Source of the DNA: Apteryx mantelli
Lineage: Eukaryota; Chordata; Aves; Apterygiformes; Apterygidae
DNA length: 64,000 nucleotides
Direction: 5' to 3'
Assembly (NCBI RefSeq): GCF_036417845.1
Contig: NW_027118455.1
Span: 26,545 to 90,544, forward strand
A program made the position numbers and the translations under genes. A model generated the notes under the pieces. The model worked only from the letters and a program-made list of their open reading frames with translations, made no database searches and had not been told where the DNA came from. Shown piece by piece: positions 1 through 11,058 of the stretch (positions are counted from its first letter, which is position 1; every line of letters starts with the position of its first letter).

Positions 1-1680
1 CCCAGCAGGCAGCCTGCGGCCCGGACGCCTGGGTCCCTGCCCGGACGCCTGGGCCCCCCCGGACGCCTGGGCCCCTCCCGGACGCCTGGGCGCCTCCCGG
101 ACGCCTGGGTCCCTTCCCGGACGCCTGGGTCCCTTCCCGCACGCCTGGGCCCCTCCCCAGACGCCTGGGTCCCTTCCCGGACGCCTGGGCCCCCCCGGAC
201 GCCTGGGTCCCTGCCCGGACGCCTGGGTCCCTCCCGGACGCCTGGGCCCCTCCCCGGACACCTGGGTCCCTTCCCGCACGCCTGGGCCCCTCCCCAGACG
301 CCTGGGTCCCTTCCTGGACGCCTGGGCGCCTCCCGGACGCCTGGGTCCCTCCCGGACGCCTGGGCCCCTCCCGGACGCCTGGGTCCCTCCCGGACGCCTG
401 GGCCCCCCCGGACGCCTGGGTCCCTGCCCGGACGCCTGGGCCCCTCCCCGGACGCCTGGGTCCCTCCCGGACGCCTGGGTCCCTGCCCGGACGCCTGGGC
501 CCCTCCCCGGACGCCTGGGTCCCTCCCGGACGCCTGGGCCCCTCCCGGACTCCTGGGTCCCTCCCAGACGCCTGGGCCCCTCCCGGACGCCTGGGTCCCC
601 TCCCGGACGCCTGGGCCCCTCCCGGACGCCTGGGCCCCTCCCGGACACCTGGGCCCTTCCCGGACGCCTGGGCGCCTCCCGGACGCCTGGGTCCCTCCTG
701 GACGCCTGGGCCCCTCCAGGACACCTGGGTCCCTTCCCGGACGCCTGGGCCCCTCCCGGACGCCTGGGTCCCTCCTGGACGCCTGGGCCCCTCCCGGACG
801 CCTGGGCCCCTCCCGGACACCTGGGCCCTTCCCGGACGCCTGGGCGCCTCCCGGACGCCTGGGTCCCTCCTGGACGCCTGGGCCCCTCCAGGACACCTGG
901 GTCCCTCCCGGACGCCTGGGCCCCTTCCGGACACCTGGGTCCCTCCCGAACTCCTGGGCCCCTTCCGGACACCTGGGTCCCTCCCGGACGCCTGGGCCCC
1001 TCCCGGACGCCTGGGTCCCTCCTGGACGCCTGGGCCCCTCCCGGACGCCTGGGCCCCTCCCGGACGCCTGGGCCCCTCCCAAACGCCTGGGCCCCTCCCG
1101 GACGCCTGGGCCCCTCCCGGACACCTGGGTCCTTCCCGGACGCCTGGGCCCCCCCCGGACGCCTGGGCCCCCCCCGGACGCCTGGGTCCCTCCCAAACGC
1201 CTGGGCCCCTCCCGGACACCTGGGTCCCTCCTGGACGCCTGGGCCCTTCCCGGACGCCTGGGCCCCTCCCAGACACCTGGGCCCCTCCCAGACACCTGGG
1301 CCCCTCCCGGACGCCTGGGCCCTTCCCGGACGCCTGGGTCCCTCCCAAACGCCTGGGTCCCTCCCAGACACCTGGGCCCCTCCCGGACGCCTGGGCCCTT
1401 CCCGGACGCCTGGGTCTCTCCCAAACGCCTGGGTCCCTCCCAGACACCTGGGCCCCTCCCGGACGCCTGGGCCCTTCCCGGACGCCTGGGTCCCTCCCAA
1501 ACGCCTGGGTCCCTCCCAGACACCTGGGCCCCTCCCGGACGCCTGGGCCCTTCCCGCCCGGATGCCTGGGCCCTTCCTGGACACCTGGGTCCCTTCCCGC
1601 CCGGATGCCTGGGCCCCTCCCGGACGCCTGGGCCCCTCCCCGGACGCCTGGGCCCTTCCCGCCCGGACGCCTGGGCCCTC
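1..1680. repeat. GGACGCCTGGG minisatellite array (integrin intron)
   Basis: This is an uninterrupted tandem array of about 18-20 base units of the type GGACGCCTGGGYCCCTCCC. Variants include GACACCTGGG, AACGCCTGGG and GACTCCTGGG. It abuts the donor of the integrin exon at 1683-1797 and runs off the left edge. No other gene signal is seen in it. The same core recurs throughout the window. Confidence 0.95.
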
Positions 1681-1682
1681 AC

Positions 1683-4600
1683 CCTGGTAGCCGGGGGCGC
1701 GGGCGCGGGGGGGGCTCAGCCGGGGCCCCAGCTCGTAGCAGAGGCCGCTGACGTAGACGTTGCGGTCGCAGGTGCGGCTCAGCCCGGGGCCGCAGGCCTG
1801 GGGGGGGGAGGGGGGCGGTGGGGGGGGCGGGGACGCCTGGGCCCCTCCTCGCCCCTCCCCCCCCGCCGCGACCCCTCCCCCCCCCCGACTCACGATGGCG
1901 CCGGTGCTGGTGCGGGCCAGGGCCATGCCCATGTGGGCCACGGAGCCGTTGCCTGCGGGGACGCGGGGGGTCAGGGGACGCCTGGGCCCCGCCGGGACCT
2001 CGGCTCCGCCCCTTAGCCTTAACTCCACCCCTTAAACTCGACCCCGCCCCTTGGCCTTAACTCTGCCCTCTATAACCTTAACTCCGCCCCTTAACCTTAA
2101 CTCTGCCCCTATAACCTTAACTCTGCCCCTTAACCTTAACTCCGCCCCTTAACCTTAACTCTGCCCCTATAACCTTAACTCTGCCCCATAACCTTAACTC
2201 TGCCCCTATAACCTTTACTCTGCCCCTTAACCTTAACTCTGCCCCTTAACCTTAACTCTGCCCCTTAACCTTAACTCCGCCCCTTAACCTTAACTCTGCC
2301 CCTTAACCTTAACTCCGCCCCTATAACCTTAACTCTGCCCCTATAACCTTAACTCTGCCCCTCTATAACCTTAACTCCGCCCCTATAACCTTAACTCTGC
2401 CCCTATAACCTTAACTCTGCCCCTCTATAACCTTAACTCTGCCCCTATAACCTTAACTCTGCCCCTATAACCTTAACTCTGCCCCTCTATAACCTTAACT
2501 CTGCCCCTATAACCTTAACTCTGCCCCTATAACCTTAACTCTGCCCCTCTATAACCTTAACTCCGCCCCTTAACCTTAACTCTGCCCCTATAACCTTAAC
2601 TCCGCCCCTATAACCTTAACTCTGCCCCTTAACCTTAACTCTGCCCCTTAACCTTAACTCTGCCCCTATAACCTTAACTCTGCCCCTATAACCTTAACTC
2701 TGCCCCTCTATAACCTTAACTCCGCCCCTTAACCTTAACTCTGCCCCTATAACCTTAACTCCGCCCCTTAACCTTAACTCTGCCCCTTAACCTTAACTCC
2801 GCCCCTATAACCTTAACTCTGCCCCTATAACCTTAACTCTGCCCCTTAACCTTAACTCTGCCCTCTATAACCTTAACCCCGCCCCTTAACCTTAACTCTG
2901 CCCCTATAACCTTAACTCCGCCCCTATAACCTTAACTCCGCCCCTTAACCTTAACTCTGCCCTCTATAACCTTAACCCCGCCCCTTAACCTTAACTCTGC
3001 CCCTATAACCTTAACTCCGCCCCTATAACCTTAACTCCGCCCCTTAACCTTAACTCTGCCCTCTATAACCTTAACCCCGCCCCTTTATAACCTTAACTCC
3101 GCCCCTTAACCTTAACTCTGCCCCTCTATACCCTTCCCACGTGCACAGGATGCCTAGGCCCGTCCCCCCTCGCCCCGCCCCCTTTGCCCCGCCCCCTTTG
3201 CCCCGCCCCTTTGCCCCACCCCCGGCCCGGCCCCGACCCACCTGCCAGCGGCAGCTCCCGGCACTCGCCCTCGTCCACGCGACACTCGTAGAGGCACCCA
3301 GCGGCCTCCGACGGCGGCGACGGGGCCCCCACCAGGATCCTGGGGGGGGGGGGGGGGGAACGACACACGTGTGAGGGGCCCAGGCGTCCGGGGCGACCCC
3401 CCCCCCCACCACCCCGCTCAGGGCAGGCAGAGGGGCCCAGGCGTCCGGGCCGGGGCGACGCACCGGGAGCCGTTGAGCTGCAGCACTTGGTGGCCGAAGC
3501 TCCCGGAGACGTTGGGGGGCAGGAGGAGGACGGGGGTCGGGTCCAGGTTGAAGGCGGAGGCCACGGACAACCCTGCGGGGGGGGGGGGGTCACCGAGGGG
3601 CCCAGGCGTCCGGGCGCCCGGCCCCGGCTGCCCTCCGAGGCGTGGAAGGGGCCCAGGCGTCCGGGCGGCCGCCCTGGTTAACCTCGAGGTGCCGCCGGAG
3701 CCACTTCCTTCCTGGCACCGTGGGAGCGGGCCCAGGCGTCCGGGGCGTCCCAGGATGCTCTGCCCGAACCCGCCCGATTGCGCTTCTCACCCGCAGAGAG
3801 GGCCCAGGCGTCCGGGCACCCCTCCCCCGCCCGGCCCGCCGCCCGCGCGCGCAGGTGCTGCTGCCGCCGCCGCTGCTGCTGCCACCCCCCGGCACCATGT
3901 GGGGGCCCAGGCGTCCGAGGGGCCCAGGGTCCCCGCTCCAACCCCGCCACCTCCCAGGGGGCCCAGGCGTCCGAGGGGCCCAGGCGTCCGGGACCCTGCT
4001 CCAACCCCGCCACCTCCCAGGGGACCCAGGTGTCCGAGGGGCCCAGGCGTCCGGGGACCCCGCTCCAACCCCAGCACCTCCCAGGGGGCCCAGGCGTCCG
4101 AGGGGCCCAGGCGTCCGGGACCCCGCTCCAACCCCGCCACCTCCCAGGGGGCCCAGGCGTCCGAGGGGCCCAGGCGTCCGGGGACCCCGCTCCAACCCCG
4201 CCACCTCCCAGGGGGCCCAGGTGTCCGGGGGACCCAGGCGTCCGGGACCCTGCTCCAACCCTGCCACCTCCCAGGGGGCCCAGGCGTCCGAGGGGCCCAG
4301 GCGTCCGGGACCCTGCTCCAACCCTGCCACCTCCCAGGGGGCCCAGGTGTCCGGGGGACCCAGGCGTCCGGGACCCTGCTCCAACCCCAGCACCTCCCAG
4401 GGGGCCCAGGCGTCCGAGGGGCCCAGGCGTCCGGGGACCCTGCTCCAACCCCAGCACCTCCCAGGGGGCCCAGGCGTCCGAGGGGCCCAGGCGTCCGGGA
4501 CCCTGTTCCAACCCCAGCACCTCCCAGGGGGCCCAGGCGTCCGAGGGGCCCAGGCGTCCGGGACCCTGCTCCAACCCCGCCACCTCCCAGGGGGCCCAGG

Positions 4601-5035
4601 TGTCCGAGGGGCCCAGGCGTCCGGGGACCCCGCTCCAACCCCAGCACCTCCCAGGGGGCCCAGGCGTCCGAGGGGCCCAGGCGTCCGGGGACCCCGCTCC
4701 AACCCCAGCACCTCCCAGGGGACCCAGGCGTCCGAGGGGCCCAGGCGTCCGGGACCCCATTCCCCCCCCCCACATGAGGGGCCCAGGCGTCCGAGGGGCC
4801 CAGGCGTCCGAGGCCCTGCTCCAACCACAGCACCTCCCAGGGGCCCAGGCGTCCGGGAGACCCAGGCGTCCGAGGCCCTGCTCCAACCCTGCCACCTCCC
4901 AGGGGGCCCAGGCGTCTGAGGGGCCCAGGCGTCCGGGACCCCGTCCCGCCCCCCGCTCCCCGCGCGAGGGGCCCAGGCGTCCGGGCGCGTACCGGCGAGG
5001 GCGATGCCCAGCAGGACGAGGCTGGGCCCGGCCAT
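1683..5035 (-). CDS. ITGAL: Leukocyte integrin alpha chain, 5' exons only (ITGAL/CD11a-like)
   Basis: Five exons are readable on the minus strand: 4993-5035 (ATG and signal peptide, MAGPSLVLLGIALA), 3464-3572, 3242-3339, 1894-1952 and 1683-1797. All have GT-AG borders and compatible phases. The product starts as an integrin alpha beta-propeller: FNLD at the mature N terminus, a FGHQVLQL strand, ILVGAP (the first FG-GAP-like blade), a CLYEC cysteine pair, then ACGPGLSRTCDRN and SGLCYELG. The last two match the human ITGAL segment before the inserted I domain better than ITGAM or ITGAX as I recall them. The I domain and everything after it lie left of the window. Integrin alpha-L pairs with beta-2 as LFA-1 on leukocytes and binds ICAMs. 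The gene is divergent to PYCARD, with 745 bases between the start codons. The CD11-family call is firm; the exact member is less sure. Confidence 0.75.
2028..3130. repeat. CCTTAACTCTGCCCCTATAA minisatellite in integrin intron
   Basis: About fifty copies of a roughly 21-base unit alternate between AACCTTAACTCTGCCCCTAT and AACCTTAACTCCGCCCCTT. They fill the intron between the integrin exons at 1894-1952 and 3242-3339. Many units carry CCGCCCC GC-box-like cores. No coding signal is seen. Confidence 0.93.
3895..4960. repeat. About 61-base higher-order minisatellite in integrin intron 1
   Basis: Seventeen or so copies of a compound unit are present. Each unit has two GGGCCCAGGCGTCCG cores separated by AGG, followed by CTCCAACCCC(G/A)CCACCTCCCA. 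The array ends just before the signal-peptide exon of the integrin gene at 4993. Confidence 0.92.
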
Positions 5036-5204
5036 GCTGGCGGCGGCGGCGGCGGCGCGCGGGGGCCGCTGGGGCGGCGCCAGGTCCCTCCGCGCCGGGG
5101 CCCCCGTTTCCTTCCGCTGCCGCGCAGGCGCCGACGGCCCCGGACGCCTGGGCCCCCCCCTTCCTCCTCCTCCCCTCCCCACCCCCAGCGGCTGCATCTC
5201 GCCG

Positions 5205-5780
5205 GGACCCAGGCGTCCGGGTGCACCGTGAACTGGGGACCCAGGCGTCCGGGTCTGCCCCACACCAGGGGCCCAGGCGTCCGGGCATGTGGTGGGTTGA
5301 GGCCCGGGGGGGGCCCAGGCATCCGGGCTGGCTGTGGGTAGGGGCCCAGCAGGGGCCCAGGCGTCCGGGCGGTTGCTGGGCTGAGCCCCAGGGGGGGGGC
5401 CCAGGCGTCCGGGTGCACGTTGGGTCGAGCACCGGGGTGGGCCCAGGCGTCCGGGCACCCATCAGGTTGAGTCCCGGGATGGGCCCAGGTGTCCGGGGCT
5501 GTCGTGGGCTGAGCGTTAGGGTGGGCCCAGGCGTCCGGGAGCCCATTGGGCCGAGTCCCGGGATGGGCCCAGGCGTCCGGGAGCCCATTGGGCCGAGTCC
5601 CGGGATGGGCCCAGGCGTCCGGGCGCTCGTTGCTCCCCACACCAGGGTGGGCCCAGGCGTCCGGGTGCCCATCGCTCCCCACACCGGGGCGGGCCCAGGC
5701 GTCCGGGGCGGCCCCGGGGGCGGGCCCAGGCATCCGGGCGCCGGTGGCTCCCCACTCCGCGAGGGGCCCAGGCGTCCGGC
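5205..5780. repeat. GGGCCCAGGCGTCCGGG array between integrin and PYCARD starts
   Basis: About ten units of roughly 55-60 bases lie here, each with one GGGCCCAGGCGTCCGGG core. The array fills the divergent intergenic space and its last copy ends 2 bases before the PYCARD start codon. Any PYCARD 5' UTR and the shared promoter must therefore lie in or across this array. No TATA box is seen. Confidence 0.85.
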
Positions 5781-7793
5781 ATGTCGCGGGAGCAGATCCT
5801 GGCGGCTCTGGACGAGCTGACGGAAGCGGAGCTGCGGCGCCTCAAGGCTGCCCTGGGCCGGCTGCCGCTGGCGCCCGGCTACGCCGCCATCGCCCGCAGC
5901 CGCCTGGAGGCCGCCGACGCCCTCGACCTCACCGACCTGCTCGTGGGCCACTACCGCGAGGGCTACGGGGCCGCCGTGCCGCCGCCGCCCTGCGCCGCGC
6001 CCGCCGCCTCGACCTGGCCGAGCCGCTCGCCGCCGCCGCCGCCGCCGCCGGTCAGCCGCCTCGCGCCGGGGCCGCGCGCGCACGGAGCGGGGGGGGGTTG
6101 CAAAGCGGCGGCGGGGGGGGGGGGGGTCCGGTTTGCACCGGGGCTGCCGACGCCGGAAATTGCACCGGGCTTTGCGAACGCCGCGGGGGCGGCGAACGGT
6201 TGGGACTCGCACCGAGGTGTGAACGATGGAAGTTGCACCGGGGTGGCGAACGGTGGCGGGTTTGCACCGGGGTTGCAAACGCTGCAGGGTTGCAAATGGT
6301 TGCAGTCTGCACCGGGGTTGCAAACGGTTGGGATTTGCACCGGGGTTGCAAACGCTGGAAATTGCACCAGGGCTGCAAGCGTTGGGGATTTGCACCGGGG
6401 TTGCAAACGGTTGGGGGTTGCATCGGGGTTGCAAACGCTGCAGGGTTGCAAATGGTTGCAGTCTGCACCGGGGTTGCAAACGCTGGAAATTGCACCAGGG
6501 CTGCAAGCGTTGGGGATTTGCACCGGGTTGCAAACGGTTGGGGGTTGCATCGGGGTTGCAAACGCTGCAGGGTTGCAAATGGTTGGGATTCGCACCGGGT
6601 TGTGAATGCTGGAAGTTGCATCGGGGTTGCAAATGCCGGGCGGTTGCATGGGGTTGCTGAGTCCAGGGATTTGCACCGGGGTTGCAAATGCTGCAAATTG
6701 CACTGGGGTTGCAAATGCCGGGCGGTTGCAAATGGGCGGATTTGCATTGGGATTGCCAAATCCAGGGATTTGCACCGGGTTGCAGACGCTGGAAATTGCA
6801 CTGGTGTTGCAAACGTGGGGATTCGCACTGGGATTTCCGTATCCGGGAATCGCAGCAGAATTGCTGAATCCTGGAGATTTGCACCGGGATGGGGGAAATC
6901 CTGGGCTTTGCCTCAGAATTGCAGGATCCAGGGATTGGCACCGGGGTTTCTGAATCCTGGAAGTTGCACCGGAATTGCCAAATCTGGGGATTTGCCCCGA
7001 AAGTGCTGAATCCCAGGATTTAGAACCAAATTGACAAATCCCGGGATTCGCACGGGAATTTCCACATCCTGGGATTTGCATCAGAAATTCCAAAATTCAG
7101 AATTTGCCCGGGAATCGTCACATCTGGCTAATTCGCACCGGAATTTCCAAATCCGGGGGATTCGCCCTGGAACTGCGGCAGCCCGGGATTTGCACCCAAA
7201 TTGCCACATCCAGGGATTTGCACTGGGATTTCTGAATCCTGAGGGTTGCACTGGAGATTTGCAAACCCGGAGGATTTTGCAATGGAGATTTGCAAACCCA
7301 GAGGATTTTGCAATGGAGATTTGCAAACCTGGAGGATTTTGCAATGGGGATTTGCAAACCCAGAGGAATTTGCAATGGAGATTTGCAAACCCAGATGTTT
7401 TTGCACTGGGGATTTGCAAACCCGAGGCCTCCGCGGGCTCTTGCAGGTGCCGCCCCCGTGGACCCCGAGGATCCCGTGCCCCCCGCGGCCGCCGCGGCCC
7501 CCCGCGGCCCCCGCGCCAAGCAGCAGCACTTCGTGGAGCGGCACCGGGCGGAGCTGATCGAGCGGGTGCCGGCGGTGGAGCCGCTGCTGGACCTGCTGCA
7601 GGGCGAGGTGCTGGACGCGGAGCAGGCGCGGGCCGTGGCGGCCGAGGCGACGCCGCAGGGCGCCATGCGCCGGCTGCTGCTGCTGGCGCCCTCCTGGACG
7701 CCGCGCTGCAAGGAGCGGGTGCTCGCCGCCCTGCGCCGCCGCCACCCCGCGCTGGTGGCCGAGCTCGAGGCCCGCGACGCCGGCGACGCCTGA
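5781..7793 (+). CDS. PYCARD: PYCARD / ASC, inflammasome adaptor (PYD + CARD), with one apparent frameshift
   Basis: There are two exons: 5781-6050 (donor GTCAGC) and 7447-7793 (acceptor TTGCAG, stop TGA). Exon 1 encodes a pyrin domain starting MSREQILAALDELTEAELRR and containing DALDLTD and FY-like HYREGYG, as in human ASC. Exon 2 encodes a short Pro/Ala linker and a CARD (FVERHRAELIERV, then GEVLDAEQ, then a C-terminal helix ending near ELEARDAGDA). ASC bridges PYD sensors such as NLRP3 to caspase-1 through PYD and CARD filaments in the cytosol. Human PYCARD has three coding exons; here the linker and CARD are in one. Near 5978 the PYD frame must move by one base (a G seems missing after GCCGCCGTG) to continue into LRRARRLDLAEPL and to splice in phase with exon 2. 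It is either an assembly error or a real lesion. AATAAA at 7913-7918 is a likely poly(A) signal. Confidence 0.9.
6085..7445. repeat. TTGCACCGGGGTTGCAAACG minisatellite in PYCARD intron
   Basis: The single PYCARD intron is almost wholly a decayed repeat of a 20-24 base unit, TTGCACCGGGGTTGCAAACG followed by a short variable GGTTGGGA-like piece. Toward the exon 2 acceptor the unit becomes longer and more diverged (ATTTGCAAACCCAGAGGATT). No extra exon is recognised. Confidence 0.9.
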
Positions 7794-7849
7794 GCCGCCC
7801 CCGGCCCGGGGAGGGCGGCGGAAAGGACGCGGCGGCCCGGGACGGGGGG

Positions 7850-8965
7850 CGGCTGCAAAAGGGGGGGGGGTCGCACGAAGAGAAAGGTTGCGAAAAGAAA
7901 GGGGGGTTGCAAAATAAATGGTCGCAAGAAAAAAGAAGGTTGCAAAGAGAAAATCGGTGCAAAAGAAAGTGGTTGCAAAAAGAAAAGGGTTGCAAAAAGA
8001 AAGGGGGGTTGCAAAATAAATGGTTGCAAAAAGAAAAGGGTTGCAAAAGAAATGCAAAAAGAAAAGGTTGTGAAGAGAAAAGGGTTGCAAAAGAAAAGGG
8101 TTGCAAAAAGGAAAGGGTTGCAGAAAAAAGTGGTTGCAGAGGGAAAAGGGTTGCAAAACAAACGGTCGCAAGAAAATGCAAAAAGAAGATGGTCGCAAGG
8201 AAAAAACGGTTGCAGAATGAGTGGTTGCAAGAAAAAGAAAAGATTGCAAGGGGAAAATGGTTGCAAAAACAAGATGGTCACAGAAAAAAGAATGTGCTGC
8301 AAACAAAATTAGTTCAAAAAAGCCCCACGGTTGCAAAGAAAAAGGCAGCAAAAAGAAGATGGTTGCAAAAAAGAAAAGAACAGGTGCAAAAAAAGATGGT
8401 TGCAAAAAGAGCTCGCGAGGAAAAGCAGCAAAAGGAAAATTGTTGCAAGAAGAAACGGTCGCAAAACCGGCGCTTTGCAGGGAGACGCGTTTGGAAGGAA
8501 AGAAAGTTTCAAAAAAACCCCAAAACACCCGACTTTGCAAAAAAAAAAAAAAGGAAAAGAAAGGAAAAGGAAAAGCAAAGCTGCTTCGCGGGGGAAAAAG
8601 CGGTTGCAAGAACCTGGGATTTTGCAAAACCGCCCCGGCTTGCGAAAAAGAGCCGCAGGAAAAAGGAACGTTTGCAAAAAAAAAATCCCCGAGCTTTGCA
8701 AAAAAAAAAAAAAACTGCAAAAAAAAAACCTGCCAAAAAAAACCCCCCCGGGAGCAACGCGGCGCCTGGAGCGAGGGACGAGCCGGGGAAAAACCCGCCG
8801 CGGGCTGCGAAAATGCCGGAGAAGCCAGGTGGAAAGGGCTGCGCGGGGAATGGCGCGAGGCGGGAAAAAACCCGCTTTTCAGGCGGAAAAAACCCGCTTT
8901 GCAAAGCAGCAGCTGCAGCAAATCCGGGGCTTTAGCAAAAAAAAAAAAAAAAAAAAAAAAGGGTT
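7850..8965. repeat. Purine-rich GGTTGCAAAAAGAAAA array ending in poly(A)
   Basis: The region downstream of PYCARD is a GTTGCAAAAAGAAAAGG repeat with strongly purine-biased plus strand. It contains AATAAA at 7913-7918 and 8015-8020 and ends in a run of about 20 A at 8937-8960. It probably holds the PYCARD 3' UTR end. The long reading frames are lysine-rich artefacts of the repeat. Confidence 0.88.
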
Positions 8966-9039
8966 TTCACAGAAACGCTCCCGATTTTGGGCCCCAAAAG
9001 CCCAATTTTTGGAAAACTGCCTCGCATATGTGCACACGC

Positions 9040-10075
9040 CTCCCTGGTGTCCGGGAGGGGCCCAGGCGTCCGGGAGGGACCCAGGCGTCCGGGAGGGGCC
9101 CAGGAATCTGGGAGGGGCCCAGGCGTCCGGAGCGAAGGTGACAACGAGCCGGGGCCAAATTCTGGGTGCAAAAAGTGCTTTATTGGGGGGCTCCAGCCCA
9201 TCCCCCCCATGGCACAGGTCAGGGGCCCAGGCGTCCGGGAAGGGCCCAGGCGTCCGGGAGGGGCCCAGGCGTCCGGGAAGGGCCCAGGCGTCCGGGAGGG
9301 ACCCAGGTGTCCGGGAGGGACCCAGGCGTCCGGGAAGGGCCCAGGCGTCCGGGAGGGGCCCAGGTGTCCGGGAGGGACCCAGGCGTCCGGGAAGGGCCCA
9401 GGTGTCCGGGAGGGGCCCAGGTGTCCGGGAGGGGCCCAGGTGTCCGGGAGGGACCCAGGCGTCCGGGAAGGGCCCAGGGGTCCGGGAGGGACCCAGGCGT
9501 CCGGGCGAAGGTGACAACGAGCCTGAGCCAAATTCTGGGTGCAAAAAGTGCTTTATTGGGGGGCTCCAGCCCATCCCCCCCCATGGCACAGGTCAGGGGC
9601 CCAGGCGTCCGGGAAGGGCCCAGGTGTCCGGGAAGGGCCCAGGCGTCCGGGAGGGGCCCAGGTGTCCGGGAAGGGCCCAGGCGTCCGGGAGGGGCCCAGG
9701 CGTCCGGGAAGGGCCCAGGCGTCCGGGAGGGGCCCAGGCGTCCGGGAGGGACCCAGGCGTCCGGGAAGGGCCCAGGCGTCCGGGAAGGGCCCAGGCCTCC
9801 GGGAAGGGCCCAGGCGTCCGGGAAGGGCCCAGGCCTCCGGGAAGGGCCCAGGCGTCCGGGAAGGGCCCAGGCGTCCGGGAAGGGCCCAGGTGTCCGGGAA
9901 GGGCCCAGGCGTCCGGGAGGGACCCAGGCGTCCGGGAGGGGCCCAGGCGTCCGGGAGGGGCCCAGGCGTCCGGGAAGGGCCCAGGCGTCCGGGGCCGCAG
10001 AGGTAGCTCAGCAGGGGTCACATCGAACACGGTCGCCCCCCGAAGGGGCCCAGGCGTCCGGGGGACCCAGGTGCC
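9040..10075. repeat. GGGCCCAGGCGTCCGGGA array with a duplicated poly(A)-signal module
   Basis: Roughly 45 units of about 18 bases are split by two near-identical inserts at about 9138-9225 and 9510-9597. Each insert reads GTGACAACGAGCC, then CCAAATTCTGGGTGC, then GTGCTTTATTGGGG. The TTTATT at about 9179-9184 and 9551-9556 is AATAAA on the minus strand. These are plausible distal 3' ends of STX4, whose stop codon is at 11059. Confidence 0.85.
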
Positions 10076-10119
10076 CCCAGGACGGGGGTGTGTGTGTGTG
10101 GTGGGGGGGGCTGCAGCCC

Positions 10120-10345
10120 CTGGGCAGGAAGTGACATCATTTAAGACAGGAAGTTGGCACCGGCTGGAGGGGTGGGGCCTCAGGACCCCGCCCCCCGGAC
10201 AGGAAGTGACCCCGTTTGGGACAGGAAGCGGCTTGCGCTCTGAGAGGAAGTGATGTCATCCACAACAGGAAGTGACCTTGGCCCCCGGGAGGAAGTAGTG
10301 CATGAGGGGCGGGGCCGAGGGGGGGCAGGAAGTGACATCAGCATC
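10120..10345. promoter_or_regulatory. Cluster of eight ETS-type AGGAAGT motifs, three with CRE-like TGACATCA/TGATGTCA
   Basis: Eight copies of (C/G)AGGAAG lie within about 215 bases. Three are followed directly by a bZIP-like half (AGGAAGTGACATCA, AGGAAGTGATGTCATC, AGGAAGTGACATCAG). This resembles the known ETS/ATF composite site. The cluster lies between PYCARD and the STX4 stop codon, so it could be a myeloid enhancer or just a short minisatellite in the STX4 3' UTR. No function is demonstrated. Confidence 0.45.
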
Positions 10346-10429
10346 GTGGCGCCCGGGCGGGAGACGCTCCTGAGGGAGGAGAACATGGCCGTCGGCCCCA
10401 GCCCCCCCCAGCGCGGCCAGTGACTCCCA

Positions 10430-11045
10430 GTTTGGCCCAGTGACCCCCCAAGTCCCTCCCAGTGCTCCAGTCTCCCCCAGTCTCTCCCAGTGACCCCCCC
10501 AGTGCTCCCAGTTCCTCCCAGTGACCCCCCAGTCCCTCCCAGTGACCCCCCCAGTGCCCCCCCAGTCCCTTCCAGTGACCCCCCCAGTCCCTCCCAGTGC
10601 CCCCCTCAGTGCTCCCAGTCCCTCCCAGTCCCTCCCAGTGACCCCCCCAGCGCTCCCAGTGCCCCCCCCAGTGCTCCCAGTTCCTCCCAGTGACCCCCCA
10701 GTCCCTCCCAGTGACCCCCCCAGTGCTCCCAGTCCCTCCAGTGACCCCCCAGTCCCTCCCAGTGACCCCCCAGTGCTCCCAGTCCCTCCCAGGGACCCCC
10801 CAGTCCCTCCCAGTGACCCCCCCAGTGCTCCCAGTCCCTCCCAGTGACCCCCCAGTCCCTCCCAGTGACCCCCCCAGTGCTCCCAGTCCCTCCCAGTGAC
10901 CCCCCAGTCCCTCCCAGTGACCCCCCAGTGCTCCCAGTCCCTCCCAGGGACCCCCCAGTCCCTCCCAGTGACCCCCCCAGTGCTCCCAGTCCTTCCCAGT
11001 GACCTTCCCAGTCCCTCCCAGTCCCCCCAGTGCCCCCCAGCGGCG
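10430..11045. repeat. CCCAGTGACCCCCCAGTCCCT repeat in STX4 3' UTR
   Basis: A simple repeat of TCCCAGTGACCCCCCAGT and CCCAGTGCTCCCAGTCCC units abuts the STX4 stop codon on its 3' side. It is strand-asymmetric, with almost only C, T and A on plus between short AGTG islands. Confidence 0.92.
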
Positions 11046-11058
11046 GCTCACGGTGCCT

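Noticed and set aside
1-1680. CRISPR-like repeat-spacer structure
   Set aside because: The repeats are short, degenerate and directly adjacent without unique equal-length spacers, and the surrounding genes are vertebrate.
3371-5820. Collagen-like or Pro/Arg-rich proteins read from the GGGCCCAGGCGTCC arrays
   Set aside because: Same pattern in all arrays regardless of locus and strand. They overlap integrin introns with good splice sites and show no domain or codon bias.
7850-8935. Lys-rich basic protein downstream of PYCARD
   Set aside because: It comes from the TTGCAAAAAGAAAA repeat. There is no start context, the antisense frame (Phe/Leu-rich) is equally open, and it lies after the PYCARD stop.
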